A stretch of 64,000 nt of DNA from Cephalopachus bancanus (GCA_027257055.1 JAPVLO010000206.1:186001-250000); one strand, 5' to 3'; positions 1 through 12,134 are shown, numbered from the stretch's first letter. Made by a program: numbers and translations. Notes: a model not told the origin generated them from the letters alone.

Positions 1-523
1 TCTGCTGTGATCAGTTAGCATAGCGAGAGCAAAGAGGATGCCTGTGCTGGGTACACAGTACCTTTAGCAACTCACAGGATACCTGACCCAAGCAGCCATG
101 AATAAACTTTGTTGAGTGGATGGTTGAGTGAATTATGAGTGCATAGTTCTTTATATGCCATTCCAGGCCCTTCTTTGGGTAGTTGGTTTTCTAACTGTCT
201 TTCAAAATTCAACTCAGGCACTACTTCCTGAGGGAGGCCCCCACTGATGTCTGCCTGCCTGTGGGGTTACGAGTTCCTCCTGATACACCCAGGGCTTCCT
301 GTTATAACACTAAGCAAATGGGCCTGGGGTTGGGCTGCCTCTCTCGAACATGAACTTTCCAAGGACAGAGACTGTGTGATGTTTCCTTTCTATGTTTCTG
401 TCCTCAGTGACAGGCATATAATTGGGGAAGGGAGGAAGGTAGCCCCTCACCATCCCCAGTGAGGAGGGGCAATGTGAAGTGGGCAAGAGGTCCGTCCATT
501 AAGCTTATTTAAAGAACAAGTTT

Positions 524-800
524 GGTTGGGCGTGGTGGCTCACTCCTGTAATCCCAGCACTTTTGGAGGCCGAGGCAGGAAAATTGCTTGAACTCAAAAT
601 TTTGAGACCAGCCTGGGCAATATAGCAAGACCTCATCTCTACAAAAAGATTTTTAAAAATTAGCTGGGTGTGATGGCACATGCTACACAGGAGGCTGAGA
701 CAGAAGGATCACCTGAACCCAGTTGGTTGAGGTTGTGGTGAGCCATTACGCCACTGAACTCCAGCCTGGGCAACAAAGATACTGACTCAGGGAAAAAAAA
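524..800 (+). mobile_element. Alu SINE, old AluJ-like
   Basis: Dimeric 7SL-derived SINE starting GGTTGGGCGTGGTGGCTCA and ending in GACTCAGGGAAAAAAAA. It has a shortened right arm and high divergence. Confidence 0.9.
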
Positions 801-1521
801 GGAATGAGTTTAATGAATAACTGAGTGATTGATGCCCATCTCAGCTCTTGCTGTCTTCAGGTGGTGATGGTTGTGGTAGTGATTGCGATGGAGGTGGTAA
901 TTGTGATTGTTCAGTATTGCCACAGTTGGCCATGTTATAAACTCATAAGATACTTAGAGGGCAGAGGTCACTCACAAGCATGGTGTTTCCCTGCTCCTTT
1001 GAGAGAAGGCTTCTTCTCTCTTTGGAGCATGAACCCGTTAGGGACTTTGGGAATGGGGCCTTTCTTCACTGGCATCCTTGACCCTCCCCCTCATGGCCTC
1101 ATTTGTCCACAGTGGCTGGTCTTGTACCTCTGTTTCCCTTTGAGTCTCGTTCTTAGCAGTGAGAAATACTTGAGGGAGAGCCTGTGAGAAAAAGCCTTTT
1201 CCAGAGGAGATGAGGCCTCGTCAGTGTAGAAAGCACTGCCAGTGTAAGGTGGCATTATTACTTTACAAGTGACAGGGAAAGCAGAGACATGGTAAATAGC
1301 ACAGTTAGCCCACAATGCCACACTGTGATGACTCCGCCAAAATCTTAGATGGAACTTTTTAAATGGGTAGCATAGTGTAAGATGTTTTAAAATTGGGCTC
1401 TTTATAAAGACTAATCTTGCTGTCATAAGGTTACTTTATGAAAACCCAAGGAGACCTTTAACTGTGGCAGAAGCTTCCTCATTTAAACCATGAAGGTTAA
1501 ACAATAAAAACTAGTTTTCTA

Positions 1522-1817
1522 GCCGGGCTCGGTGGCTCAGCCTGTAATCCCGCGCCTTTGGGAGACTGAGGTGAGTGGATTGCCTGAGCCCGCGGGTTTG
1601 AGACCCGCCTGGGCAGCAAGACCTCATATCTACAATAAATCAAAAATTAGCCGGGCGTGGTAGCGCGTGCCTGCAGTTCCAGCTACTTGGAAGGCTGAGG
1701 TGGAAGGATCTCTGGAGCCCAGCAGGTCGAGGCTGCGGTGGCCGGGAGCGGCCACTGCACTCCAGTCTGGGCAACAGAGTGAGACTCCAACTCAAAAAAC
1801 AAAACAAAACAAAACAA
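1522..1817 (+). mobile_element. Alu SINE, lineage-specific low-divergence family
   Basis: Full dimer beginning GCCGGGCTCGGTGGCTCAG and ending in an AAAAC-type tail. It is flanked by TTTTCTA on both sides (1515-1521 and just after 1817) as a target-site duplication. It carries the family markers CCCGCGGGTT and ACTCCAACTC. Confidence 0.93.
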
Positions 1818-2186
1818 ATTTTCTATTCCCAGCACACCCATCACACTGCCAGGAACAGTGCCACTGCTGTATGAAAAGAAGGAGGTGGGTACATGAGCTG
1901 TTAGCAGAGATGCGTCTCTTCCAATCAGCAAACTTCTTTTGGAAGAAATGATTTACCAGTGACTGTTTCTGAGGTGGGGGAGGAAGCCAACCTACATCTT
2001 GGAAAAGCTCTTCTCTGAGAATTTTCATAGATGGGCATGGGGTGGTGGCAGCTGATTCAGGTAGGAGCTAGAGAAGTTTGGAGGGTTAAGAATGGGGTGG
2101 TGGGGTGTGTGGAATCCATGCTGAAGAAGACTTTGGCTATGGAAGAATTTGTTTAGGCAGTAGTTTTACATTAAAAAACAACATCA

Positions 2187-2516
<330 letters not shown>

Positions 2517-5500
2517 CTACCTTCAGGATTGGTGGCATCTATGCCCTGTCTCGCCTCTCGTCTGCTTGCTGGACCACTAGACCCTCCCAACATATGTTGC
2601 CCCCCCCATTGAAGATGGTGACAAGCTGCCCTCCCCACTCCCTTGTGTTCCGTACTCTCCTCTTCTCTCCTGGTGCCTCGCAGGGCTCTGCTCTAAGGAA
2701 CCAAGGCTGAGAAGGACAGGTTCCTCTGTGATCTTTAATTTAGAGCATGTGTTTATGCAACAGAGCTCCCATGGATCCCACTCTCAAAGTCATTTGCTTT
2801 AGGGTGTTTGTGAGCTGTCACCATTGACTCTTTATAAGTAACTGGGGTCGCCAGCTCCATCCAGGTGCATATGCAGTGTTCCCCCAGATCCTGGGGATGA
2901 GAAAGTCCACGTGAGCTCGAGGGGAGGCAGGAAAAGCAAGAAACCAGCCCACCTTCCCCCTCCTTACTGCTGCAAAACACCTGGTGGCTGCTGTTTCTGT
3001 GCCTTGTAAGCTAAGAATGCCTGGAGATACAAGCTTTGCAGTTAAAGGTGAGATGTCGGTGAAATGCTGAGGGAGCAGCGTGTTCAGAAGAGGGAGAGGG
3101 CCAGGTTCTTGCAGGGTTCACGTGGCAGGAAGTGTGGTGTGCCAGGGTCCTTAGGGGCTGGGGACTGGGGGTGCAGGGGAGAAATAGCAGGAAAGCCTGG
3201 ATTGGTACCCAGGCTCAATGAAAACTGTTTTTCTACATTCTGCTAGCACTTCTGAGAGCAAGGTATGAGGTTTTCTCTCACATTAAGCAGTTCTCCAATT
3301 CTTTGGACACTATCTGGGTGTTCTGCGATTCAGTTATGACACTAATTACTCAGTTAGGGCAGAATCGGCAGCCTAAGGGCTCGGTCCCACAAGACCCTCT
3401 TGGGATGCCGGTCGCAAGTCTTGGGTTGTTACCTGCACTTCTGACCAATTGGCTACAAATCTGGGATTCCCAGGACACCCCTCCTCACGTTCGATACTAT
3501 TTTTTAATTGTGCACAGAGCTCAGGAAAGCACTTTACTTGCTATTACCAGTTTATTATAAAGGATATAACTTGGGAACAGCCACATGGAGGAGATGCATA
3601 GAGCAAGATGTGGAGATGGGGAAGTTCCTGGAGCTTCTGTGGCTCTGAGGACATATTGCCCTCCCGTGGCCTTGATGTGTTCATTGTCTAAATCTCATTG
3701 CTTAGGGTTTTTATGGAAGCTCCATTACATAGGCATGGTTGATTCAATCATTGGTCTTCACTAAAGTCTCCCACCCCTTCCCCTCCCAGGAGATAGAGGT
3801 GATAGGGGAAGGGTGGTGACAGAAAGTTCTGATCCTTCAGTCACGTGATTGATTCCTGTGGCAACCAGCCCCTTTCTTCAAGAGTCACCTAGTAAAGGTA
3901 AAGTTGGGAGGAGTTTATTATGAATAAGAAAGGATGCTTCTATCACGCCTCTCAGTAAGAAAATTCCAAGCATTTTGGGAGCTCCATGCCAGAAACCTGG
4001 GATGAACACCCATGATATTTCTTATCATGTCACAATATCACACAGGCCCAGCCATATAGGGGTTTAGAAGCCCTGGTAAGGAACGGAGTTCATTCTGAAG
4101 TCTGTGAGCAATCCCAGAGGGCTTTAAGAAGCGAAGCAACATGCTCCTACCTGTATTGAGGATGCATACCCTGGCAGCAGTGGGTCCCCCTGAGAGGAGG
4201 GCAGGAGACAGGGAGAGGTGGTTGGAAGCCATTATTGTAATCCTAGTGAAAAATGATGAGGAAGGTAGTGGTTCCCCGGGCTGGAGAGGAGGGGTGGATT
4301 TCCAAGCTGTTTACAAGGCGGAAGTCTGCAGGACTTCTCTGCGAGAATTGGAAACTGCCTATTCATTTTCAGAAATAACCCGTGTGTGGCATTCATGTGT
4401 TAACTCGGCTGATGAATGCACTATTCTTGTAACTAGGTTGGAGAAGAATTACATGAAGGGTATCATTAAGATGTTAAAATGAATGCATTACATATGTTAA
4501 CAAGTATATGAACCCTGTATTATATCTGGCAAACGGGGTGTTAAATCCTTGTTCAACCAGCCAGATGTCTCTGCAGCTGCTGCTGGTATTGCCGAGGGAG
4601 GCTGCCACCTGAGACCCCAGTATGAGCTGGTGCCAGTGATTTCCAAAGCATCTGGTTGTACAAATTCCCTCTACTATGCTGTGATTGACAGGTAACACAT
4701 GGATCACACGTATTCCCATCACAGTGCACAGGTGGGGATTTTCAGTTTGATAAGCCCAAATTCCAGCAACTTGACCTTTTCGAGATCCCTTTGCAGCTGA
4801 GTGTGTACTTAGTTGGAGCTTAAATCTGTTTATATTATTTTGTAAGACGAAAAAACAGTGTACTCAAACAAACTTAAGACCAATGTAATAACATTCATTC
4901 CTGAATTGGAATGTTATCAAAGTCTTGTTTGGGGCAGTTATTCAGCTGAGTTTGCAAAGGGGAACTTAATATTTGCTGTAAACGTTTAAGTTACCTGGAG
5001 CAGAATTTCCATAAGGAGTTGAAAGTACCCATGAGTGATTGTATTTATTCTATACAGTACGGCCTCAGCTTATCAAGATTGAGCCAGCTTTGGGATGTAT
5101 CCCTCCTCCCAGTGTTTGGCAAAAGATCTAAACATTTGAAAAAATGTTCAACTAACTGAAGGGAGCTTGGTCCCAACAGACAGGAGGCAAGGTCTGCACT
5201 CTTGAAGTTTCCGTATCATGCTCCTGGGAATTTGCACTTCTTGGAGGCTGAGTTCAGGAGAAGTTGAAGAGAGGCAGTCCTAGAGACCACAGTTACACAA
5301 TCACGTTGATCTTTTGAGTACTTTGTTTCCTGGAGGAGAAATTGTGTAATCTCAACATTTTTCGATGAGTTAAATAAAAGTTGAGATTTAAAAAAATCAT
5401 ATTGGTTGTTTCCTGTCTATTCAAATGTACCCTGACAGCGAAGATGAAAAGTTAATGCAGTCCAAAAAGAAAAATACCACAATGAGAAGATTAAAAAAAT

Positions 5501-5601
5501 ATATTGTGAAATGTCCTCATCTCTATTGTTTTTAGACCTTGGGGTTTGAAGTCTGCAAAGGCTGGCAGCCGTGGTGTCCCAGGCTTGTCAATGTCAGACA
5601 G

Positions 5602-5620
5602 TGGCCGCTAGGTGGCAGTA
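5602..5620 (+). promoter_or_regulatory. predicted CTCF-binding motif
   Basis: TGGCCGCTAGGTGGCAGTA matches the CTCF core pattern (CC-x-C-x-AG-G/T-GG-C-A/G), with the strong positions CC, AGG, GGC and AG kept. It sits in unique intronic DNA, not in a repeat. Motif orientation is + (toward exons 3-5). Binding itself is inferred. Confidence 0.55.
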
Positions 5621-7296
5621 TGTCAGAGGGTTTCTTTTATCCTTGAATAGGCAAAGATTTTTTTTTGGTTGCTATCAGTAGTTGGGTTTCCTTTTTCTGG
5701 TCTTTTTTGAAGGGCTAAATGAAGCTATATCATAATTTAGGCCCAAATTATGCTTATCTAAAAATGCGCAAATTAACTGAAAGTCCTTCTTCTTTCAATG
5801 TGACCGTAAAGAGTTTTATTCAATCACATGAATATTCTTAGTAATTGATTGTAGGTACTGATCCTACTTGTCATGGGCAGGAAACCAAGGGGCAATTCTC
5901 TTTGCCCTTTGCGTGTAACAGATGATGAATGCGCTGTATTCTGAAAAGGCAGATCACAGATTCTGGGGAGCAGACGTTCTCTTCAGGATTGTTCCACAGT
6001 GGCTCTTAGCCAAGAGAACTCAGGGAGTGCCCTTTGGCAGGCTTCCTCAACCTGGTACCTGTTTCTGGTTTCTGCCCTAGGCTGTGTGCTGGGAGGTGTG
6101 TCAAAGCTACCTGTATACAAATCTGTGGGCATTCAGTTAGTGTTGGTAAGTAACTTGATTGCATTGGATGTTTCTTCAGGAGTTAACCAACTGACTTTTA
6201 TTAATTTACAGCTGACTTAAAGTAAGATAAAATACATATAATTTTTTAAAGGTCTCTTTCATCTGAATAATTTGTTTGGAAGAAAAGAGTTAGGATGTTC
6301 TTTTGTAGTGTTTTCCCCAAATTAGATTATCAGAACTTTCTGAATTCAAAGAAACCAGAAGTAATGTTTGAATGATAAGATTCAGGAATAAAGAACTCTA
6401 GACATTTTTAAATGCTCTAATTAATCTGTTAGATGTAGAGGCCTAATGTGGATGCAAATAAATGTAAGTATAAAGCTTAGAAAATAAACGAAATTGTCAG
6501 TTGAGGTGAAGTTTGAGTTCTTCTTCAGAAAGGTTTCTATAATCCTGAAAATGAAAAATAATATACTAGAGGACATTCAAGAAAGATAGGTGCTTGGGAT
6601 GCATATATAGCACTGTATCTGACCTTTGTGAAATGGCAAAACAGAGTGATTCCTGCTTCACAGAGTAGCCTTGATAGGGTTGTATTGAGAGACGCAATGC
6701 TCCTTGTCCACAGGGCCTGCAGGCCTTAGTTATGGGGTCCACCAGCCATACTCTGAACATGGCCTAGCCAGTTCTGAGCCAGTTGTTTTCTGAAGCCCCT
6801 GGGAATTCTGAGATCCTATTTCCTGGTGCCTAGGTTCCTTCCTGGAAGACCCCCAGTCCTCAGCAGCCAGATGCTTGGTCAAGGTGAACCTCCTTTTCAG
6901 AGTTACTACTTGAGGAAGGAAATCAGGTTCTAAGGATTAACTGGTGGGCCGCTGGTATTCTCTCTTAGCTTTCAGTAATATTTGATGACCATGCCTTGTA
7001 AGGGGTATGCATGTGTAGCTCTAGAAGGCAGAAGGAAGTCTCCCCAGCTTTACTAGATATTCCTCATTCTCTCTGCCTCCATTTCTCAGTCTGAAAAATC
7101 GACTTCTGATTCCAATACAAATCAAATCCAATACAAATCAAGAGAAATACTTTGTGACTACAAATATAAGTGATTACTTTTAATTTTCAGTGTGTGGAAT
7201 ATATATGTAAGTTGTGAGAATGTGATAAACATTTGACTAAATGGAGATGTCATCAAACTATTCAGGAGAACACTTAATTAGTAATAATACTTCTCA

Positions 7297-7624
7297 GCTG
7301 TGCTGGTGGCTCAGCCTGTAATCCCAGCACTTTGAGAGTGGGTTGCCTGAGCCCGCGGGCTCAAGACCAACCTGGGCAACTTGGCAAGACCTCGTCTCTA
7401 CAATAAAATTTAAAAAAAAAAGAAAAAAGAAAAATAATTAGCTGGGCATGGTAGAGTGTACCTGTTGTTCCAGCTACTTGGAAGGCTGAGGTGGAAGGTT
7501 CACTGGAGCCCAGTGGGTTGATGCTGGAATGGCCATGAGAGTGCCACTGCACCCCAGCCTGGGTGACGGAATGAGACTCCAACTCCAAAAAACTTAAAAT
7601 TAAAATTAAAATTAAAATTAAAAA
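7297..7624 (+). mobile_element. Alu SINE with AATTA-type tail, inserted in a MER5-like element
   Basis: Dimeric Alu of the same lineage family, diverged and with a deletion in the left arm. The tail has become a TTAAAA/AATT repeat. It is flanked by a 17-bp duplication AGTAA[T/C]AATACTTCTCA at 7280-7296 and 7625-7641 with one mismatch. Confidence 0.93.
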
Positions 7625-7629
7625 AGTAA

Positions 7630-7790
7630 CAATACTTCTCAATGCCTGTTATATACTAGAATCACCTGGAAACATCTTTAGGAAACTGCTAAATCAATGT
7701 CAGACTAATTGGGGTAGGGGCTAGCATGGAGGTATCTTCAAAGCTTCCTCAGTGACTCTAATGTGCATCCAGGTTTCCTACTGAAATTCA
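7630..7790 (+). mobile_element. MER5A-like non-autonomous hAT DNA element
   Basis: AGAATCACCTGGAAACATCT near the left and GACTCTAATGTGCATCCAGG near the right form the imperfect palindromic arrangement typical of MER5A. The element is interrupted near its left end by the Alu at 7297-7624. Confidence 0.6.
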
Positions 7791-7839
7791 CCACGTTCTG
7801 CCTACAAAAGTTTACATATAGTCTGATAAAAGGAAAAAA

Positions 7840-8247
7840 AAACCCAAAACACCTGAGACCAATTATATTTATTAATTGAGCAAAGAAGAATTCACGAATC
7901 AGGCAGTCTCCCAAACCAGAGAAGACTCAGACACCAGCGAAGCCACGTGGTGAAGGAAGATTCATGGTCAGAAAAAGGAAAGAGACAGAAAACAGAAGTG
8001 AGGATAGAAATAGCCAGATTAGCTATAGCTCAGCGCTTGTCTTATTTGAACCTGGTTTGAATAGCTGGCTGCCTTTGGCCGAAACTTGATGACTGGCACA
8101 AGAGTAGGTTACAGTGTGTTTACACATCCACCGGGCTCACCACGTGAAAGATTACGGAGAAACCTCTAGGTCAAACCCAAGCAACTTTGGACTAACCTTA
8201 ATTTAATAAATCTCAAGGCCTGAAGACACCCTAAAAGTGTAGTCTTA
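7840..8247 (-). mobile_element. possible LTR-type repeat (unclassified)
   Basis: A stretch reading ACCTGAGACCAATTATATTTATT...GAGCAAAGAAGAATTCA resembles, in reverse, the 3' part of an old ERV LTR. The young Alu at 8248 interrupts its far end. I cannot name the family. Confidence 0.3.
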
Positions 8248-8519
8248 GCCGGGCTCGGTGGCTCAGCCTGTAATCCCGCGCCTTTGGGAGGCTGAGGTGA
8301 GTGGATTGCCTGAGCCCGCGGGTTCGAGACCCGCCTGGGCAGCGAGACCTCATCTCTACAATAAATCAAAAAATCAGCTGGGCGTGGTAGCGCACGCCTG
8401 TAATTCCGGCTCCTCGGAAGGCTGAGGCGGAAGGATCGCCGCAGCCCAGCAGGTCGAGGCGCCGTGGCCGGAAGCGGCCACCGCACTCCAGTTTGGGCGA
8501 CCGAGTGAGACTCCAACTC

Positions 8520-8544
<25 letters not shown>
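8248..8544 (+). mobile_element. Young Alu SINE, lineage-specific family
   Basis: Complete, CpG-rich dimer with all family markers and a long uninterrupted A tail. It is bounded by a perfect 15-bp duplication AAAAGTGTAGTCTTA at 8233-8247 and 8545-8559 (the left edge of the second copy merges with the A tail). It is the best reference copy in the window. Confidence 0.96.
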
Positions 8545-8550
<6 letters not shown>

Positions 8551-8839
8551 GTAGTCTTAGAAGAATGTTTATGAGCAATATCCATGCACATAACTTAAAA
8601 TAATCTTAGAGCTCAAAAAACTGGGGTGGAGATACAGATATTAGGGATACTTTTTTTTTGTAATCTGACACTGTAGACACATCATGCAGTCTTTTTTTCA
8701 CATCAAAACTTTCCACAGGGTTTTTGAGAGGAATTGCAATTTTTGGATACCCAACACATAGAACATGAGAGCAGCATTACTTCATGGGTCCCTGGGTAAA
8801 GTTTTCATTCATCCTGGGTCATGAAGCCTTTTTTGTTTT

Positions 8840-8926
8840 GTCTCTCCTCCTCCTCCTCTTCCTTCTTCCTCTTCTCCTTGTCCTCTTTCTCCTCCTCTTC
8901 CTTCTTTTTTCTTTCCTCTTTTTCTT
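8840..8926 (+). repeat. polypyrimidine tract (CCT/CTT-rich)
   Basis: About 87 nt almost purely C and T, mainly TCC and TTC units, directly abutting the telomere-like repeat. Confidence 0.9.
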
Positions 8927-8927
8927 T

Positions 8928-9076
8928 GGGTTAGGGTTAGGGAAATGGTAAGGTTGGATTGGTTTTAAGGCTTGGGGTTAGGGTTAGGGGCTAGGGTTTA
9001 AGGTTTTAGGGTTGGGCTTAGGATTGTAGAGATATGATTAATGTTAGGGTTTCAGGTGTAGGGTTTAGGGTTAGGC
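8928..9076 (+). repeat. degenerate interstitial telomeric repeat (TTAGGG)n
   Basis: About 150 nt with many TTAGGG units, several in tandem (GGGTTAGGGTTAGGG), interspersed with one- and two-base variants such as TTTAGGG and CTAGGG. It is G-rich on the + strand. Confidence 0.9.
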
Positions 9077-9369
9077 AGTTTGTGTTAGTCTAGAGCTTTT
9101 AAAATTTTTTTGTAATTTTAGCAGAAGTTGGCAGAGCTTTTTTGAGGTGCTGGTATTTGAAAATGGATTTGTAACAGCTCTGACCTAGAAGTTACTGATT
9201 AAAAAATGGGCAAGAAAAGTTCATTCCTAGGTGGACGAGAACAACCTTTCCCAGACCACTGAATCAGTGGCTTGAGTCTGCTGCTGCTTTGCCTTGTGTC
9301 TCAAGTTTCCAGAAAATCTACAATCTGTGCATCTGTGAGTTTTTTATGATGTGAAAGGAACTGTCCTTT

Positions 9370-9512
9370 TCAAATGAGACCTCAGGCCAGCAGCACCAGC
9401 TCACCTGTTAGAAATGTAAATTCTCAGGCTCCACCCCATATCTATTGGGTCAGAGCCTCACACCCATCTGGAGGTGGTATTGCATGCATGCTCAAGTTAG
9501 AGAACCACCGAG
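9370..9512 (+). mobile_element. MER5B-like non-autonomous hAT DNA element
   Basis: CTGTTAGAAATGTAAATTCTCAGG and, at the right, CATGCTCAAGTTAGAGAACCAC are characteristic of the MER5 group. No internal coding sequence. Confidence 0.6.
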
Positions 9513-9781
9513 CTAGGATAAAGCTTGTTTTTCTCCATAATAAGTGTATTTGTATAGAAAATCACGAAACAGGCATTTGTAGGTATTTGCCTAGTTTTGT
9601 GCTGAGTTCTGCTTCCTTCTCCCCTCCTCCCTCTCAACTCTTGGTGGTGAGGCAGCTCAGAGCTAGAGGGAAAATGAGGGGTAGCATTAAATCTTGGAAT
9701 GACTCTGTCACCAGGGTTCCTCTTCCAGTCTTTAAGAGCCAGTAATCAGGTAAAGTTACATCATGTATATATAGTGTGTAA

Positions 9782-9915
9782 GTAGCCGGAACTACATGGA
9801 GGGCTGAGGCAGAAGGATCGCTGGAGCCCAGCAGGTCAGCACTGGGGTGGCCGTGAGCGTGCCACTGCACTCCAGCCTGGGCGACAGAGTGAGACTCCAA
9901 CTAAAAAAAAAAAAA
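9782..9915 (+). mobile_element. Alu right-arm fragment (5'-truncated)
   Basis: Starts inside the right monomer (GTAGCCGGAACTAC...) and ends GACTCCAACT plus an A tail, carrying the family-specific end marker. Confidence 0.85.
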
Positions 9916-11499
9916 AAGATGTACACAATGTGTAAAGATACACTATATACATATGCATCTCCGTTGTGAATGTGAGGAAGACAAAACCAGGAAATTCTAG
10001 AAATCAGGCACTATAGAGAATCGGAAGATCTTGAGAAAGACTTGGGAGACCAGAGGTCAGCAGGAGTGGGGAGGAAATGAGGTCTCATGAGGGCTACTTG
10101 TCTAGAATATTCTCCCTGCAGATAGTGCCCCAGCTGTGCAGCACAGAGCCTTGGGTCTAGGCAAGGACAGAAGGTGGCCTCAATGAACTCTGAAGGTTTC
10201 TTTCTAATAGTCAGTCATACTGTGACTTTAGGACTTTAGAAAAGGTAACAGAAGACAGCTGTGCTGTCTCCTTCAAGGGTTATTAAAAATAGTATAGATG
10301 TTCATCTCTCTTGGAAGTCCTGAAGGCAGAGAGAATGGATATTATCTCCAGAACTCTTCCTCTTCCAGCTGATAACAGTTGAAGTTATGTTATTACCTCT
10401 CTGTTTCCCCTTCCCTCCCTTCCCCCCCCTCTGTCCTGCCCTCCCACCCATGTGGATCAAAGCCCAGCTCTGTAGACACTCAAAGAACTTCAGTAATATG
10501 GCCTATCTTTTAAACATCACAAGGTTAGCATGAGTGGTTGTCCCAGTAACAAGAGAAATTAGAACTCTCTCCAGAGTGTTTCCAGATGTCTAGATGTATC
10601 TAGATGTCTGAATTTATGGCACTCTGCTCAGTGCCTACATGCATTATCTCATTTAATTGTCACAACCACCCTATGATAGAGGAGCCATGAATATCCTTAA
10701 TTTATGCAGGGATTTGAACCAAGGTGAAAGCCTGAGCTCTCATCCACTCTACCTTCCTGTGTCCTAAGATGTGACATTGAATGTTAGCTAATGTCTGGAT
10801 TCAGGCGGGCATGTGGTTACCTATTTGATCCTTGATTCTCAGGGCTCAAATTGAGACATGCAGTTACCTGTGCTCTTATGTTCTTTTCATTTTCTGGATT
10901 GTGCTTCTAAACCTCTATTTGTGGCAATATTTTAAGTTAATTATTGGTACTCTAAAAGCTCTTAGAATTCCACATAGCACTTTAAATACACTATAACTTT
11001 AACATAAAAAATTAGCCACTGGGAGCTAGGCATCATTCTCTTTCCTGTGGGCTGAGCGTCACTGTTATAACAAGAATTCACTAATGAAATAGACATAAAA
11101 AGAACCTTCTGGAAGATTTAAGAGGGTCATATATTCTGTGTAATTGTTATTTTCCTAGTTAACTTCATCTCCATTTGTGTACCTGCTACAAATTTTTTAT
11201 TATTTTCAATTACTCTGTGTTTTATAATTTACATTATCTTTTATTTCCTTTTATTGTCCGAAGTATTTTGTTTGATAGTGTGTATGGTGTACTTTTTAAG
11301 CATATCAACATGCAGTTCTTTGGGGTGAACTTCCCTTGATAGCTACCTAGAACACCTAGAAATTTCATGGCCTGTGCTCTTATAGCATCCTTTGAAGGAA
11401 AAGAGGGTTAATTTTTTGCATGTCTAACAGCCTTGAATTATTATTGCTTTATAAAAGTAATGAATTTATAAATAAGATTCCTTTTTCTTCTTTTCTCAG

Positions 11500-11545
11500 G
11501 AATTACAACATATTGTTGGATCACAACACATCAGAGCAGAGAAAG
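11500..11545 (+). CDS. TNFSF11: TNFSF11 (RANKL) coding exon 3
   Basis: This 46-nt exon encodes 15 residues (human-equivalent 130-144, ELQHIVGSQHIRAEK) plus the first base of codon 145. It is bounded by a TTTTCTCAG acceptor and a GTAAGC donor. It enters in phase 0 and leaves in phase 1, which joins correctly to the next exon to give an Ala codon. In the known protein this is the membrane-proximal stalk. The human soluble form begins at the Ile-Arg within it, so the exon carries the shedding region cut by metalloproteases (family knowledge). It is too short to show as an independent ORF; recognition rests on the peptide match, the splice sites and the adjacent exon 4. Exon number follows the human five-coding-exon isoform. 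Confidence 0.95.
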
Positions 11546-11626
11546 GTAAGCATGGATCTGTATGAATATTCAAAATCCCATAGCGTCAACTGCTCCTTGA
11601 GCTAATATGATTTCTCTCATCTCCAG
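11546..11626 (+). other. TNFSF11 intron 3 (81 nt)
   Basis: This intron of only 81 nt lies between two phase-matched exons, from GTAAGC to CTCCAG. It is near the lower size limit for mammalian introns. The acceptor tract is TTTCTCTCATCTCCAG and a branch-point candidate is the CTAAT at 11602-11606. Confidence 0.93.
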
Positions 11627-11725
11627 CTATGCTGGGTGGCTCATGGCTGGACCTGACCAGGAGGGGCAAGTCTGAAACTCAGCCTTTTGCTCATCTCACT
11701 ATTAATGCCACTGACATCCCGTCTG
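11627..11725 (+). CDS. TNFSF11: TNFSF11 (RANKL) coding exon 4
   Basis: This 99-nt exon encodes the end of codon 145, residues 146-177 and the first base of Gly178. The acceptor is CATCTCCAG and the donor is TCTG|GTAAGT, close to consensus. The peptide contains GSWLDL and [16 protein letters not shown], which start the TNF-homology domain (first beta strand). The NAT sequon at human-equivalent Asn171 is a known N-glycosylation site. Relative to human RANKL recalled from memory, residues 147-148 are LG rather than VD, and the TRRGKSET stretch differs at several positions, as expected for this variable linker. The phase-1 exit matches exon 5. The frame is intact with no stop. Confidence 0.96.
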
Positions 11726-11770
11726 GTAAGTTCCATATGCATCCAGCTTGAAAAATATTTTAAGAGTCAG

Positions 11771-12050
11771 ATATCTGCTGGGTACAGTGACTCACATTCG
11801 TAATTCCAACATATGGGGGCATCTGGGCAGGAGAATCACTTGAAGCTAGGAGTCTGAGACCAGTCTGGGCAAAAAGTGAGACCCCAGCTCTACAAAAAAA
11901 CATGTTTAAAGATTGGCAGGGTGTAGTGGTGTGTGCCTGTAGTCCTAGCTACTCGGGAGGCTGAGGTAGGAGAATTGCTCCAGCCAGGAGTTGGAGGCTG
12001 CTCAGGTTACCACACTCCAGCCTGGGTGACAACAAGGCCTTATCTCAAAA
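11771..12050 (+). mobile_element. Alu SINE, old
   Basis: Diverged dimer from TCTGCTGGGTACAGTGACTCA to TTATCTCAAAAAAAT, about 45 bp downstream of the exon 4 donor. It is followed by a TAAA/TACA tail repeat (about 12050-12090). Confidence 0.85.
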
Positions 12051-12134
12051 AAATAAGTACGTAAGTAAATAAATACATACATACATAAAAGATAAGTGAA
12101 AAAATAAAAGAGAATAATTATTTGAAAGAGTCAT

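Noticed and set aside
825..1187. 120-codon + strand frame at 825
   Set aside because: Hydrophobic Val/Ile-rich beginning comes from a GTGGTG-like low-complexity patch. No splice support and no homology that I recognise.
8166..8591. 141-codon - strand frame
   Set aside because: Lies in the antisense of a young Alu, with the FFFFF run from the A tail. Same reason for 40095-40418 and 49166-49444.
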